Both the position numbers and the translations under genes were made by a program. Shown here in pieces: positions 14,365 through 21,956 of a stretch of DNA of 26,157 nt. The stretch comes from JBEKJU01 sp050011095 (lineage in GTDB: Bacteria > Desulfobacterota > Syntrophorhabdia > Syntrophorhabdales > WCHB1-27). Where the stretch lies: the NCBI GenBank assembly GCA_050011095.1, contig JBEKJU010000020.1, positions 1 to 26,157 on the forward strand, read 5' to 3'. The notes beneath the pieces are model-generated. The model worked only from the letters and a program-made list of their open reading frames with translations, was not told the origin of the DNA and searched no databases. The stretch's first letter is position 1, and every line of letters begins with the position of its first letter.

Positions 14365-15566
14365 TGGCCGGGACTGTCCCGAGAATTATACACATCATCG
14401 CGAGCGCGGGTCCCGGCTCTTTCGGTTTGGGGCCGGTTGCCCTCAACCTCGCCCGCGAACAGAATTCTCTGGGGGGTAACGCCGAGCTTTGGTCCCTCGA
14501 TACCGAGGAGGACCGCCTTTGGGCGGCGACGTCCAGCGGCTTGCCGGTGGACAAGATTCGGGGATATAGGAGGACACCGCCCAGGGCGCTATGTTCGAGC
14601 AGAGAGATGGCGCGGCTAGCGGTCAACGAGGCCCCTACTATCTCGCTTGTGCATCAGCACTCCCTCTGGACCGGACTGTCGCGTGTGACCGCAAGGCTCC
14701 GCCTCAGGCACGGCGTCCCGTCCGTCATCACGCCCCATGGCGCCTTAAAGAAATGGGCCCTCAGGAAATCCCGCTGGAAGAAAGAGATCGTATTGACCCT
14801 ATACGAAAGAGAGAACCTGAAAAACGCATCCGCCTTCCACGCTGTCGGGCCAAACGAAATTGCGGATATTCGTGGTTTTGGGCTATCCAATCCCGTGGCG
14901 GTGATACCGAACGGCATCTCCGCCGATTGGCTGGGAAGCAGTGGGGACGCCGGGTCGTTCCGCGAGCGCTGCGGCATCCCCGCCGATAGGCGGATAGTAC
15001 TTTTTCTTTCGCGCATCACTCCCATCAAGGGCCTGCCCATGTTCCTTGAGGCCATCAATGCGAGAAGGAAAAACTTCACGGACTGGCACTTCGTGATCGC
15101 GGGGGGAGACGAGTTCGGCCATCTGGAAGAGGTGCGGAGGTGCATAGCAGAGAAACGCCTCGATTCTTTCGTTTCGTTCGCGGGCCTGCTGTCGGGGCAG
15201 CAAAAGCGCGATGCCTTTGCCTCGGCCGATTTCTTCGTACTCCCGTCCTATGGCGAAGCAGCTCCCATCGCCATCCTGGAGGCCCTCGGGGCCGGTATCC
15301 CTGTGCTCGCCACAAAAGCCTCACCATGGCAAGGGTTGGAAGACCATGATTGCGGCTGGTGGGTTGACATTTCGGCAGGAGCCCTTGCAGACGCCCTCGG
15401 CGTTGCCCTCGGCAGCACGCAGGACGAATTGCGGCGGATGGGACAAAAGGGTAAGGAGCTTGTTGCCGCCAAATACGCCTGGAGGAAGTCGGCGGAGATG
15501 ACGATGCAGCTTTACGACTGGCTGCTGCAACGAGGAGAGAAACCGGCCTTTGTCGTTGCCGATTAG
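14361..15566 (+). CDS. family 4 glycosyltransferase (GT-B)
   Basis: The 401-residue protein starts at GTG 14361 or ATG 14364; GGGA at 14352-14355 fits either, and both overlap the previous stop. The N-terminal domain has GPGSFGLGPVALNLAREQ, a gapped Gly-rich loop, then HQHSLWTGLS and TPHGALKKWAL, typical of GT4 acceptor domains. The C-terminal domain has VLFLSRITPIKGLPMFLEA, HFVIAGGDE and an EX7E motif (Glu299 and Glu307 in GEAAPIAILEA). It is likely to be a cytoplasmic, retaining transferase of the repeat-unit assembly line. The donor is unknown. It is followed by a 56-base gap with a small CGGCC-AGG-GGCCG hairpin (15579-15591) before capE. Confidence 0.92.
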   Translation: MMAGTVPRIIHIIASAGPGSFGLGPVALNLAREQNSLGGNAELWSLDTEEDRLWAATSSGLPVDKIRGYRRTPPRALCSSREMARLAVNEAPTISLVHQHSLWTGLSRVTARLRLRHGVPSVITPHGALKKWALRKSRWKKEIVLTLYERENLKNASAFHAVGPNEIADIRGFGLSNPVAVIPNGISADWLGSSGDAGSFRERCGIPADRRIVLFLSRITPIKGLPMFLEAINARRKNFTDWHFVIAGGDEFGHLEEVRRCIAEKRLDSFVSFAGLLSGQQKRDAFASADFFVLPSYGEAAPIAILEALGAGIPVLATKASPWQGLEDHDCGWWVDISAGALADALGVALGSTQDELRRMGQKGKELVAAKYAWRKSAEMTMQLYDWLLQRGEKPAFVVAD

Positions 15567-15608
15567 CCGGGAGGTGCACGGCCAGGGGCCGCGTGACCCG
15601 ATAGTTAT

Positions 15609-15614
15609 AGGAGG
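15609..15614 (+). promoter_or_regulatory. ribosome binding site favouring a TTG start for capE
   Basis: AGGAGG is 8 bases before TTG 15623 but only 2 bases before ATG 15617. The spacing supports the TTG. Confidence 0.7.
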
Positions 15615-15622
15615 AGATGCTA

Positions 15623-16663
15623 TTGTTTTCCGAAAAGACGCTTTTGATCACCGGCGGCACCGGGACGTTTGGCAATGCCGTATTGCGCCGATTCCTTGGC
15701 ACGGACATCAAGGAGATCCGTATCTTCAGCCGGGATGAGAAGAAACAGGAGGACCTGCGGATTTCTCTGGCGAGTCCCAAGGTGAAGTTCTATATAGGGG
15801 ATGTGCGCAACTATGACAGCATCGTGCCTGCCATGCAGGGGGTCGATTACGTCTTTCAGGCGGCCGCCCTGAAACAGGTGCCGTCCTGCGAGTTCTTCCC
15901 CATCGAGGCGGTGAGGACAAACACCCTGGGGACCGAGAACGTGATGAACGCCGCCATGGCCTGTCGTGTAAAAAACATGATCGTTCTGAGCACTGACAAG
16001 GCGGTCTATCCCATAAATGCCATGGGCATGAGCAAGGCCCTGATGGAGAAGCTCATGGTTGCCAAGGCCCGTATGTATGGCGATACCGGAACCATTTTCT
16101 GCGGGACGCGCTATGGCAACGTGATGGCCTCGCGCGGCTCGGTAATCCCTCTTTTCTTAAGCCAGATCCAGGAGGGGGCGACTTTGACCGTCACCGATCC
16201 CAACATGACCCGCTTCATGATGACCATCGATGACGCGGTCGACCTTGTGCTCTATGCCTTCGAGCACGGCAGCCCTGGGGACATCTTCGTGCAGAAGGCG
16301 CCGGCCGCCACCATAGGGATGCTGGCCGAGGCCATGCTGAGGCTTTTCCATGCGAAGAACGATATCAGGGTCATAGGCACGCGCCACGGGGAGAAGCTCT
16401 ATGAGACGCTGCTCAACCGCGAGGAGATGGCGAAGGCCGAAGATATGGGGGATTATTTCCGCGTGCAGGCCGATGTGCGCGACCTGAATTACGGCATCTA
16501 TTTCGTGGAAGGACAGGAAGAAGTATCCACCAGAGAAGATTACACTTCTCATAATACGACGCGGCTCGACGTGGAGGGCATGATGGAGTTGCTGCTTAAG
16601 CTCGACATCGTCAATGAGGCCCTCGATGGAAACAGGCGAGGGAACGGAGCCTCCAATCAATGA
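15623..16663 (+). CDS. capE: UDP-N-acetylglucosamine 4,6-dehydratase/5-epimerase, CapE/WbjB type
   Basis: This is the first enzyme of UDP-N-acetyl-L-fucosamine synthesis: it converts UDP-GlcNAc to the 4-keto-6-deoxy-L-talo/L-ido intermediates. TTG 15623 gives an N-terminus MFSEKTLLITGG, like known CapE proteins (MF-D-K-ILLITGG). With this numbering the NAD(P) motif GGTGTFG is at 11-17 and the active site reads Asp125-Lys126 (STDKAVYPINAMG) with Met134 and Lys138. Met in place of the usual SDR tyrosine is a known trait of CapE. The segments AAALKQVPSCEFFP, CGTRYGNVMASRGSVIP and TRHGEKLYE are diagnostic of the family. The 346 residues match the usual length. It overlaps capF by 4 bases (ATGA). 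Confidence 0.95.
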   Translation: MFSEKTLLITGGTGTFGNAVLRRFLGTDIKEIRIFSRDEKKQEDLRISLASPKVKFYIGDVRNYDSIVPAMQGVDYVFQAAALKQVPSCEFFPIEAVRTNTLGTENVMNAAMACRVKNMIVLSTDKAVYPINAMGMSKALMEKLMVAKARMYGDTGTIFCGTRYGNVMASRGSVIPLFLSQIQEGATLTVTDPNMTRFMMTIDDAVDLVLYAFEHGSPGDIFVQKAPAATIGMLAEAMLRLFHAKNDIRVIGTRHGEKLYETLLNREEMAKAEDMGDYFRVQADVRDLNYGIYFVEGQEEVSTREDYTSHNTTRLDVEGMMELLLKLDIVNEALDGNRRGNGASNQ

Positions 16664-17814
16664 ATGTCCTGGTGACGGGAGCAAAGGGTTTCGTGGGAAA
16701 GAACCTCGTGGCCGCGCTGAGGCAGATGAAAGCTGCTGAAGTCTTCGGATATGACGTGGACTCTTCGCCGGGCGAGTTGGAGCGATACCTGTCCGCCGCC
16801 GACGTGGTGTTCCACCTGGCAGGCGTCAACAGGCCGGAACACGTCGGGGATTACGAATGGGGCAACGCCGGATTCACCGGAAAGGTCTGTGAGACGCTCC
16901 GGCGTCTTGGCCGGGCGCCCGTGGTGGTAGTAAGCTCGTCCATCCAGGCCCTATTGGATAATCCCTATGGACTGTCCAAGCGCAGGGCGGAGACGATGGC
17001 TTTGGACTTTGGCCGGGAGACGGGGGCTCGCGTCTCTGTTTTTCGTTTTCCGGGAATTTTCGGGAAATGGTGCCGTCCGAACTACAACTCTGTGGTCGCC
17101 ACTTTTTGCCACAACATCGCCCGGAATTTGCCCATTTCCATCTCCAATCCCGCCCAAAGCCTCGATCTCGTCTATGTCGACGATGTCTGCGCGGCCATGC
17201 TGGAGGCGGCGCGCGTCATTTCCGGCCCGTCAACCCATGTCCTCAACGCTGCGAATGACGGTTTGCTGGGCGTCACCCCTGTGTTTACGACAACATTAGG
17301 AGGGCTTGCGGATACCGTTCGCTCTTTTAAGGACTTCCGGCGGACCCTGGCCGTGCCGCCCCTGGATGATCCTTTCGTCGCCCGCCTTTACGCCACGTAT
17401 CTCTCCTGCCTCGAAGACTCCGACTTCGCCTACCATCTGGAGGTAAAGGCTGATAACCGCGGCGATCTTGCCGAATTCGTGAAGGCGTCGTCCTTCGGCC
17501 AGATTTTTGTCTCTCACACAAAACCCGGAGTGACCAGGGGAAATCACTATCACCACACAAAAACAGAGAAGTTCTTTGTGGTGCAGGGTAAAGCAATTAT
17601 CCGCTTGAGGCATATCCTGAAAGATAAGGTTATTGAGTATGCGGTAAGCGGGACGGAATACAGGGTCGTGGACATCCCGCCAGGCTATGCGCATTCGATA
17701 GAAAACGTTGGAGGCGGCGAGTTGACAACCCTTTTTTGGGCGGATCAGGTGTTCGACCCGGGAAAACCTGATACATTTTACGAAGATGTGATTAAAGAGG
17801 GTACCGATAGATGA
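16660..17814 (+). CDS. capF: bifunctional reductase/cupin epimerase, CapF/WbjC type
   Basis: This is the second step of UDP-L-FucNAc synthesis: C-3 epimerisation by the cupin domain and C-4 reduction by the SDR domain give UDP-N-acetyl-L-talosamine. The 384 residues match the family. The SDR domain has MNVLVTGAKGFVGKNL at the N-terminus and Tyr103-x3-Lys107 in NPYGLSKRRAE; FHLAGVNRPE is typical of CapF. The cupin domain has the metal-binding NHYHHTKTEKFFVV with His296, His298 and Glu303, and His345 in PGYAHSIENVG. GGAG lies 10 bases before the ATG and the start overlaps the capE stop. A 31-base gap leads to capG. Confidence 0.95.
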   Translation: MNVLVTGAKGFVGKNLVAALRQMKAAEVFGYDVDSSPGELERYLSAADVVFHLAGVNRPEHVGDYEWGNAGFTGKVCETLRRLGRAPVVVVSSSIQALLDNPYGLSKRRAETMALDFGRETGARVSVFRFPGIFGKWCRPNYNSVVATFCHNIARNLPISISNPAQSLDLVYVDDVCAAMLEAARVISGPSTHVLNAANDGLLGVTPVFTTTLGGLADTVRSFKDFRRTLAVPPLDDPFVARLYATYLSCLEDSDFAYHLEVKADNRGDLAEFVKASSFGQIFVSHTKPGVTRGNHYHHTKTEKFFVVQGKAIIRLRHILKDKVIEYAVSGTEYRVVDIPPGYAHSIENVGGGELTTLFWADQVFDPGKPDTFYEDVIKEGTDR

Positions 17815-17845
17815 TTTTTCAACGCACAGTCCGGGAGTATCCCTT

Positions 17846-18967
17846 ATGAAGGTGACGACCATTGTGGGAACGAGGCCCGAGATTATCAGGCTGTCACGGA
17901 CCATGGCGGCTCTCGACCGGCACGTCGACCATGTGCTTATTCATACGGGCCAGAATTATGATTATGAGCTGAATGAAGTTTTTTTTGAAGATCTCGGACT
18001 GAGGAAGCCTGACTTCTTTCTTGATGCATCCGGCGAGAGCGCGGCCGAGACCATAGGGTTGGTCATAAGCCGCGCCGACAAGGTCCTCTCGGAAGTGACG
18101 CCCGACGCGGTGCTCATCCTTGGGGATACCAATAGCTGCCTGGCGGCTATTGCGGCGAAGCGCCGTAAGATTCCCATTTTTCACATGGAGGCGGGCAACC
18201 GCTGCTTTGACCAGAGGGTTCCGGAGGAGATCAACAGAAAGATCGTCGATCACATCAGCGATATCAATATGCCGTACAGCTCCATCAGCCGCGAATACCT
18301 GCTGCGCGAAGGACTGCCTCCCGACCGCGTCATAAAAACGGGCAGCCCCATGTACGAGGTGCTCTACTACTACATGGCGAAGATCGAAGATTCCGACGTG
18401 CTTACAAGGCTGTCATTGGAGCGGGACAAATACTTTGTGGTCAGTTGCCACCGCGAGGAAAACATGGATTCGGACCGCAACTTCTCCCGGTTTGTAAAGG
18501 TCCTGGAGGGGCTCGTCGCCGGTTTCGGTTTGAGAGTGCTCGTGACGACCCATCCGAGAACGAGGAAGCGGCTGGAAGAGCGCGGCGTGACGCTCGATCC
18601 TAAAATCGAGTTGCACAAGCCTTTTTGCCTGACCGACTATGTCAAGCTGGAGCTGAATGCCAGGATGGTCCTGTCGGACAGCGGCACGATTACGGAGGAA
18701 TCCTCGATCCTCAACTTCCCGGCCCTCAACATTCGAGAAGCCCATGAGCGCCCGGAAGGCATGGAGGAAGGTGCGGTGATGATGACGGGTCTCGACCCGA
18801 AGACCATACGCGAGGCCATGGGGGTGATCGACGACCAGCAGACGGGACCCGGCCGGACGCTGCGCATCGTCGAAGATTACCGTGTGCCGAACGTATCGGA
18901 AAAGGTCCTTCGGATTATCATGAGCTATACCGGTTACGTGAATAGAACCGTGTGGCACAAATACTAG
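17846..18967 (+). CDS. capG: UDP-N-acetylglucosamine 2-epimerase family, CapG/WbjD type
   Basis: This is the third step: C-2 epimerisation of the CapF product to UDP-N-acetyl-L-fucosamine. The 373 residues show the non-hydrolysing 2-epimerase pattern: VGTRPEIIRLSR (7-18), HTGQNYDYELN (33-43), LGDTNSCLAA, HMEAGNRCFDQRVPEEINRK, SCHREENMDSDRNF and SDSGTITEESSILNFPAL. It could in principle be WecB acting on UDP-GlcNAc/ManNAc, but the order capE-capF-capG makes CapG by far the better call. GGGAG lies 8 bases before the ATG. It is followed after 4 bases by the WbuB-like transferase. Confidence 0.94.
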   Translation: MKVTTIVGTRPEIIRLSRTMAALDRHVDHVLIHTGQNYDYELNEVFFEDLGLRKPDFFLDASGESAAETIGLVISRADKVLSEVTPDAVLILGDTNSCLAAIAAKRRKIPIFHMEAGNRCFDQRVPEEINRKIVDHISDINMPYSSISREYLLREGLPPDRVIKTGSPMYEVLYYYMAKIEDSDVLTRLSLERDKYFVVSCHREENMDSDRNFSRFVKVLEGLVAGFGLRVLVTTHPRTRKRLEERGVTLDPKIELHKPFCLTDYVKLELNARMVLSDSGTITEESSILNFPALNIREAHERPEGMEEGAVMMTGLDPKTIREAMGVIDDQQTGPGRTLRIVEDYRVPNVSEKVLRIIMSYTGYVNRTVWHKY

Positions 18968-18971
18968 GCTA

Positions 18972-20255
18972 ATGGCCTCACATCCAACTGTCTGGTTTAT
19001 CTCGGAAGTCTATTATCCCGATGAGCAGGGCACTGCTTTTTATACGACAGGATTGGCGGAAGGACTTGCGGAAGATTTCTCCATCAGGGTTCTTTGCAGT
19101 TACCCGACGGTAACCGCGCGCGGCCGCAGGGTGAGGCGAAAAGAGGTCCGGGCCGGGGTTCTCATCGAACGGTGTAAGGGCACAACTTTCGACAAGAATA
19201 ATATCGGCCTGAGGTTCCTCAACATGGTTACTTACAGCCTTGTTTTATTTGTCAAGGCGGCGATGAGGGTAAAGAAGGGCGACATAGTCATCGCGGTAAC
19301 AAGCCCTCCCTCCGCGCCCTTCATTGCGAAGCTGGTCAGCGGCCTGCGCAAGGCCCGGTGCATACTTCGGGTTGAGGACGTCTATCCTGAAACCCTGGTG
19401 GCCACGGGAATGATCGGGGAGGCGAGTTTTCTCAATCGTTTTCTCCAACATCTTAACGGGTTGCTTTACAGGAGCGTCGATCATGTGGTGGTTCTGGGCC
19501 GGGATATGAGGGCACTAGCGGAAAAGAAGACGGGAGGGAGTGGCGGCAACGTGCGCATAATCCGGAGCTGGGCGGATGCCGACATAGTTTTTCCGGCGCC
19601 AAAAGCGAGCAACGCCATGCTGCGGAAGCTGGGCCTCGAAAACAGGTTTGTCGTCTCTTGCGTCGGCAACATGGGCCGCGCACAGGCCATAGAGTCAATC
19701 TTCGAGGCCGCTAATCTCCTGAAGGCCGATGAGATGGTTCATTTTCTGTTTGTCGGGACGGGCGCGAAGAGGAGATGGATGGAGCGGGAGATCGGTGCGA
19801 GAGATCTCAAGAACGTGACATTGGTAAATCAGCGGCCCAGGAATGAACAAACGATCTTCCTCAATGCCTGCGACATTTCTCTCGTGTCGTTGCTGCCAGG
19901 CATGACGGGCGCCGGCGTGCCGAGCAGGATGTATAACATTATGGCGGCCGGAAAGCCGATCCTTGCGGTAACCGGGGAGGGTTCGGAGGTATCTCTCATG
20001 GTGAACGAGGAGGGTATCGGCTGGGCAGTGCCGCCATCAGAGGGTCCCGAAGGTATTGTGGAGGCAATCCTGGATGCCCGATCAGACCCTGGGAGGTTGA
20101 AGGAGATGGGCAACCGGGCGTACGTTGCGGCCGGGGAAAAATATTCCCGCGAAAAGATTATTAACGAATACAGGCAGTTACTGCTGGATATGCGGGTGCC
20201 GGCGCGTCCGGTAGACCACGCATGGGACGAGCGGCCTACCCTCTCTTCGTCTTGA
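18972..20255 (+). CDS. wbuB: GT4 glycosyltransferase, WbuB-like (probable L-FucNAc transferase)
   Basis: The 427-residue protein has the N-terminus VWFISEVYYPDEQGTAFYTTGLAEGLA and the DIVIAVTSPPSAPFIAKLV and LRVEDVYPETLVATGMI segments that mark the WbuB/WcaI branch of GT4. The C-terminal domain has VVSCVGNMGRAQAIESIFEA and, instead of EX7E, the branch's GVPSRMYNIMAAGKPIL. WbuB enzymes transfer N-acetyl-L-fucosamine in E. coli O26-type clusters, and this gene directly follows capEFG, which make that donor. The assignment of FucNAc as donor is therefore inference from family plus context. The start has only a weak ribosome binding site and is probably translationally coupled to capG. Confidence 0.85.
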   Translation: MASHPTVWFISEVYYPDEQGTAFYTTGLAEGLAEDFSIRVLCSYPTVTARGRRVRRKEVRAGVLIERCKGTTFDKNNIGLRFLNMVTYSLVLFVKAAMRVKKGDIVIAVTSPPSAPFIAKLVSGLRKARCILRVEDVYPETLVATGMIGEASFLNRFLQHLNGLLYRSVDHVVVLGRDMRALAEKKTGGSGGNVRIIRSWADADIVFPAPKASNAMLRKLGLENRFVVSCVGNMGRAQAIESIFEAANLLKADEMVHFLFVGTGAKRRWMEREIGARDLKNVTLVNQRPRNEQTIFLNACDISLVSLLPGMTGAGVPSRMYNIMAAGKPILAVTGEGSEVSLMVNEEGIGWAVPPSEGPEGIVEAILDARSDPGRLKEMGNRAYVAAGEKYSREKIINEYRQLLLDMRVPARPVDHAWDERPTLSSS

Positions 20256-20261
20256 ACACAT

Positions 20262-20265
20262 GGAG
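20262..20265 (+). promoter_or_regulatory. ribosome binding site that decides the xrtD start
   Basis: GGAG lies 9 bases before ATG 20275. The in-frame ATG at 20260 overlaps this site and has no site of its own. Confidence 0.55.
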
Positions 20266-20274
20266 ACAACCATT

Positions 20275-21888
20275 ATGCCCTTCAAACTGACGACCGCCCA
20301 ACGGCTGAAGGTCCCTATTTACTCGGCCCTCCTGTTCGCTGTGTATCTTTCTCCCCTCAAGCAGCTTGTCCTGGCCGACTGGGGCAAGGAAGATTATTCC
20401 CACTGCTGGCTCATCCCCTTTGTGCTGGCATATCTCCTGTGGGAAAAGCGGCGGAACCTGGCGACCCGGGGGGCAGGCTCGTGGGAAGGCATATTCGCCT
20501 TCGGAGCGGGCATGGTGCTTTTCTGGCTCGGAGAGTTGGGCGGCGAGTATTACACTATGTACTTCTCGCTCTGGCTGGTGGTCATCGGGCTTGTGTGGCT
20601 CCATTTCGGCTGGCAGAAGATAAAAAGCGCCGGTTTTATCTTCATTGTCGCCCTCACCATGTTTCCTTTGCCGAATATTTTCAATTTTCCCCTTTCCCTG
20701 AGGCTCCAGCTCATCTCCTCCCGGCTCGGTGTTTCCCTGCTCCACCTCTATGGAATGTCGGCATACAGGGAGGGGAACGTAATCGACCTGGGCTTCACCC
20801 AACTGCAGGTTGTGGAGGCATGCAGCGGCCTTCGATACCTTTTCCCCCTCATGGTGCTCAGCCTTATTCTTGCCTACTGGTCGGGATCTCATATCTGGAA
20901 ACGTGTTGTCCTGTTTCTCTCGTCCATGCCGATCGCCATCGTCGTCAACGGCATGCGTATTGCCCTGACCGGCATCCTCTACAGCCTGTGGGGGGCAACC
21001 GTGGCCGAAGGGTTTTTCCACGGTTTTTCCGGCTGGCTTATCTTCATGCTCACCATACCCGTACTGCTGGCGGAAGTGTGGCTACTGCGCCGGCTCCCGC
21101 CGAAGGAAAACGCGGATCGCGGATCGGGGATCGCGGAACCGGCGAAACAAAGGAGAAGAGGCGGGCGAGAAGAGATGGGAGAGCAGGCCACGACGGACGA
21201 GGCGGAACAGATGAAACCAAAGTCCGGCGTCCAGAATCGAAAATCGACGTTTCTTCAGCCTGTTTTCATCGTCGCGATGATCCTGCTTGGCTCAACCCTT
21301 GTGCTTTCGAGAACGATAGATTTTCGGGAAAAAATACCGATCAAGAAGTCATTGAGCGGCTTCCCGGTGAAGGTGGGGGAATGGTCGGGGAACAGGGCGC
21401 AGATGGAACAGGAGTTCGTCGATGGGCTTCATTTCACCGACTACGCAATGGCGGACTACAGGAACCCCCAGGGTAAGGCGATTAATTTTTACACTGCCTA
21501 TTACGAAAGCCAGAACAAAGGTGAAGCAATGCACTCCCCCGAGACGTGCCTGCCGGGAAACGGGTGGCTTTTCAGGGAGGCGGGGGCGGCGCATGTGCCG
21601 CTCGGGCCGGGAAGATCGCTGCCTGTCAACCGCGCTTTCATGGAGAAGGTCGGCGCCAGGGAACTGACATATTACTGGTTTGCCATGAGGGGCCGGGCGC
21701 TTACCAACCTGTACCAGGTAAAGCTGTACACATTCTGGGATGCCCTCACGAGACGCAGGACGGACGGGGCGCTCGTCCGGCTCATAACGCCGGTCTACCA
21801 GAATGAGCGGCTGGAGGAGGCGGAGGCGCGCCTGCAGGCGTTCACCAGGGAAATTGTGCCGGTGCTAAAAGAGTATATTCCAGAATAG
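20275..21888 (+). CDS. xrtD: exosortase D with fused EpsI domain (VPLPA-CTERM-specific)
   Basis: This inner-membrane cysteine transpeptidase/protease processes C-terminal VPLPA sorting signals. The N-terminal exosortase domain (about 1-272) has roughly eight membrane helices and the catalytic triad Cys183 (VEACSGLRY), Arg228 (NGMRIALTGIL) and His249 (FFHGFSGW). A hydrophilic linker (about 274-325) leads to one more membrane helix and a periplasmic EpsI domain, with the family motif HSPETCLPGNGW from His420. The fusion and the 537-residue length fit XrtD. The linker DNA contains repeats (GGATCGC-type at 21112-21137 and TCCAGAATCGAAAATCGA at 21230-21247). The stop codon overlaps the left arm of a hairpin. 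The substrate-type protein at the left edge of the window has a matching signal. Confidence 0.93.
   Translation: MPFKLTTAQRLKVPIYSALLFAVYLSPLKQLVLADWGKEDYSHCWLIPFVLAYLLWEKRRNLATRGAGSWEGIFAFGAGMVLFWLGELGGEYYTMYFSLWLVVIGLVWLHFGWQKIKSAGFIFIVALTMFPLPNIFNFPLSLRLQLISSRLGVSLLHLYGMSAYREGNVIDLGFTQLQVVEACSGLRYLFPLMVLSLILAYWSGSHIWKRVVLFLSSMPIAIVVNGMRIALTGILYSLWGATVAEGFFHGFSGWLIFMLTIPVLLAEVWLLRRLPPKENADRGSGIAEPAKQRRRGGREEMGEQATTDEAEQMKPKSGVQNRKSTFLQPVFIVAMILLGSTLVLSRTIDFREKIPIKKSLSGFPVKVGEWSGNRAQMEQEFVDGLHFTDYAMADYRNPQGKAINFYTAYYESQNKGEAMHSPETCLPGNGWLFREAGAAHVPLGPGRSLPVNRAFMEKVGARELTYYWFAMRGRALTNLYQVKLYTFWDALTRRRTDGALVRLITPVYQNERLEEAEARLQAFTREIVPVLKEYIPE
21112..21137. repeat. GGATCGC-type repeat in the xrtD linker
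   Basis: GGATCGC/GGATCGG units follow one another (GCGGATCGCGGATCGGGGAT and on). They code for part of the hydrophilic linker between the exosortase and EpsI domains, where sequence is free to vary. Confidence 0.5.
21230..21247 (+). repeat. short dispersed repeat, copy 1 (inside xrtD)
   Basis: TCCAGAATCGAAAATCGA. A reverse-complement copy with one difference lies at 21894-21911, just after the gene. Confidence 0.55.
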
Positions 21889-21915
21889 GCTTTTCGATGT
21901 TCGATTCTGGAATAT
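21875..21915. terminator. 12-bp stem hairpin at the 3' end of xrtD
   Basis: ATATTCCAGAAT (21875-21886) and ATTCTGGAATAT (21904-21915) are exact reverse complements with a 17-base loop. The left arm includes the first base of the TAG stop. The right arm and part of the loop contain the inverted repeat copy (21894-21911). No U-run follows, so it may weaken read-through into the next gene or protect the mRNA rather than end it. Confidence 0.4.
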
Positions 21916-21956
21916 GGATTGCAAACCCAGGAAAGATTAGATAATCCGAAATCAAC

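Noticed and set aside
17846..18967. WecB (UDP-GlcNAc to UDP-ManNAc 2-epimerase)
   Set aside because: Same superfamily, but the position directly after capE and capF makes CapG/WbjD the consistent assignment.
20439..21476. 345-codon plus-strand open frame overlapping xrtD
   Set aside because: It is another frame of a gene with a full catalytic triad and family motifs; its translation is Arg/His/Pro-rich with no domain.
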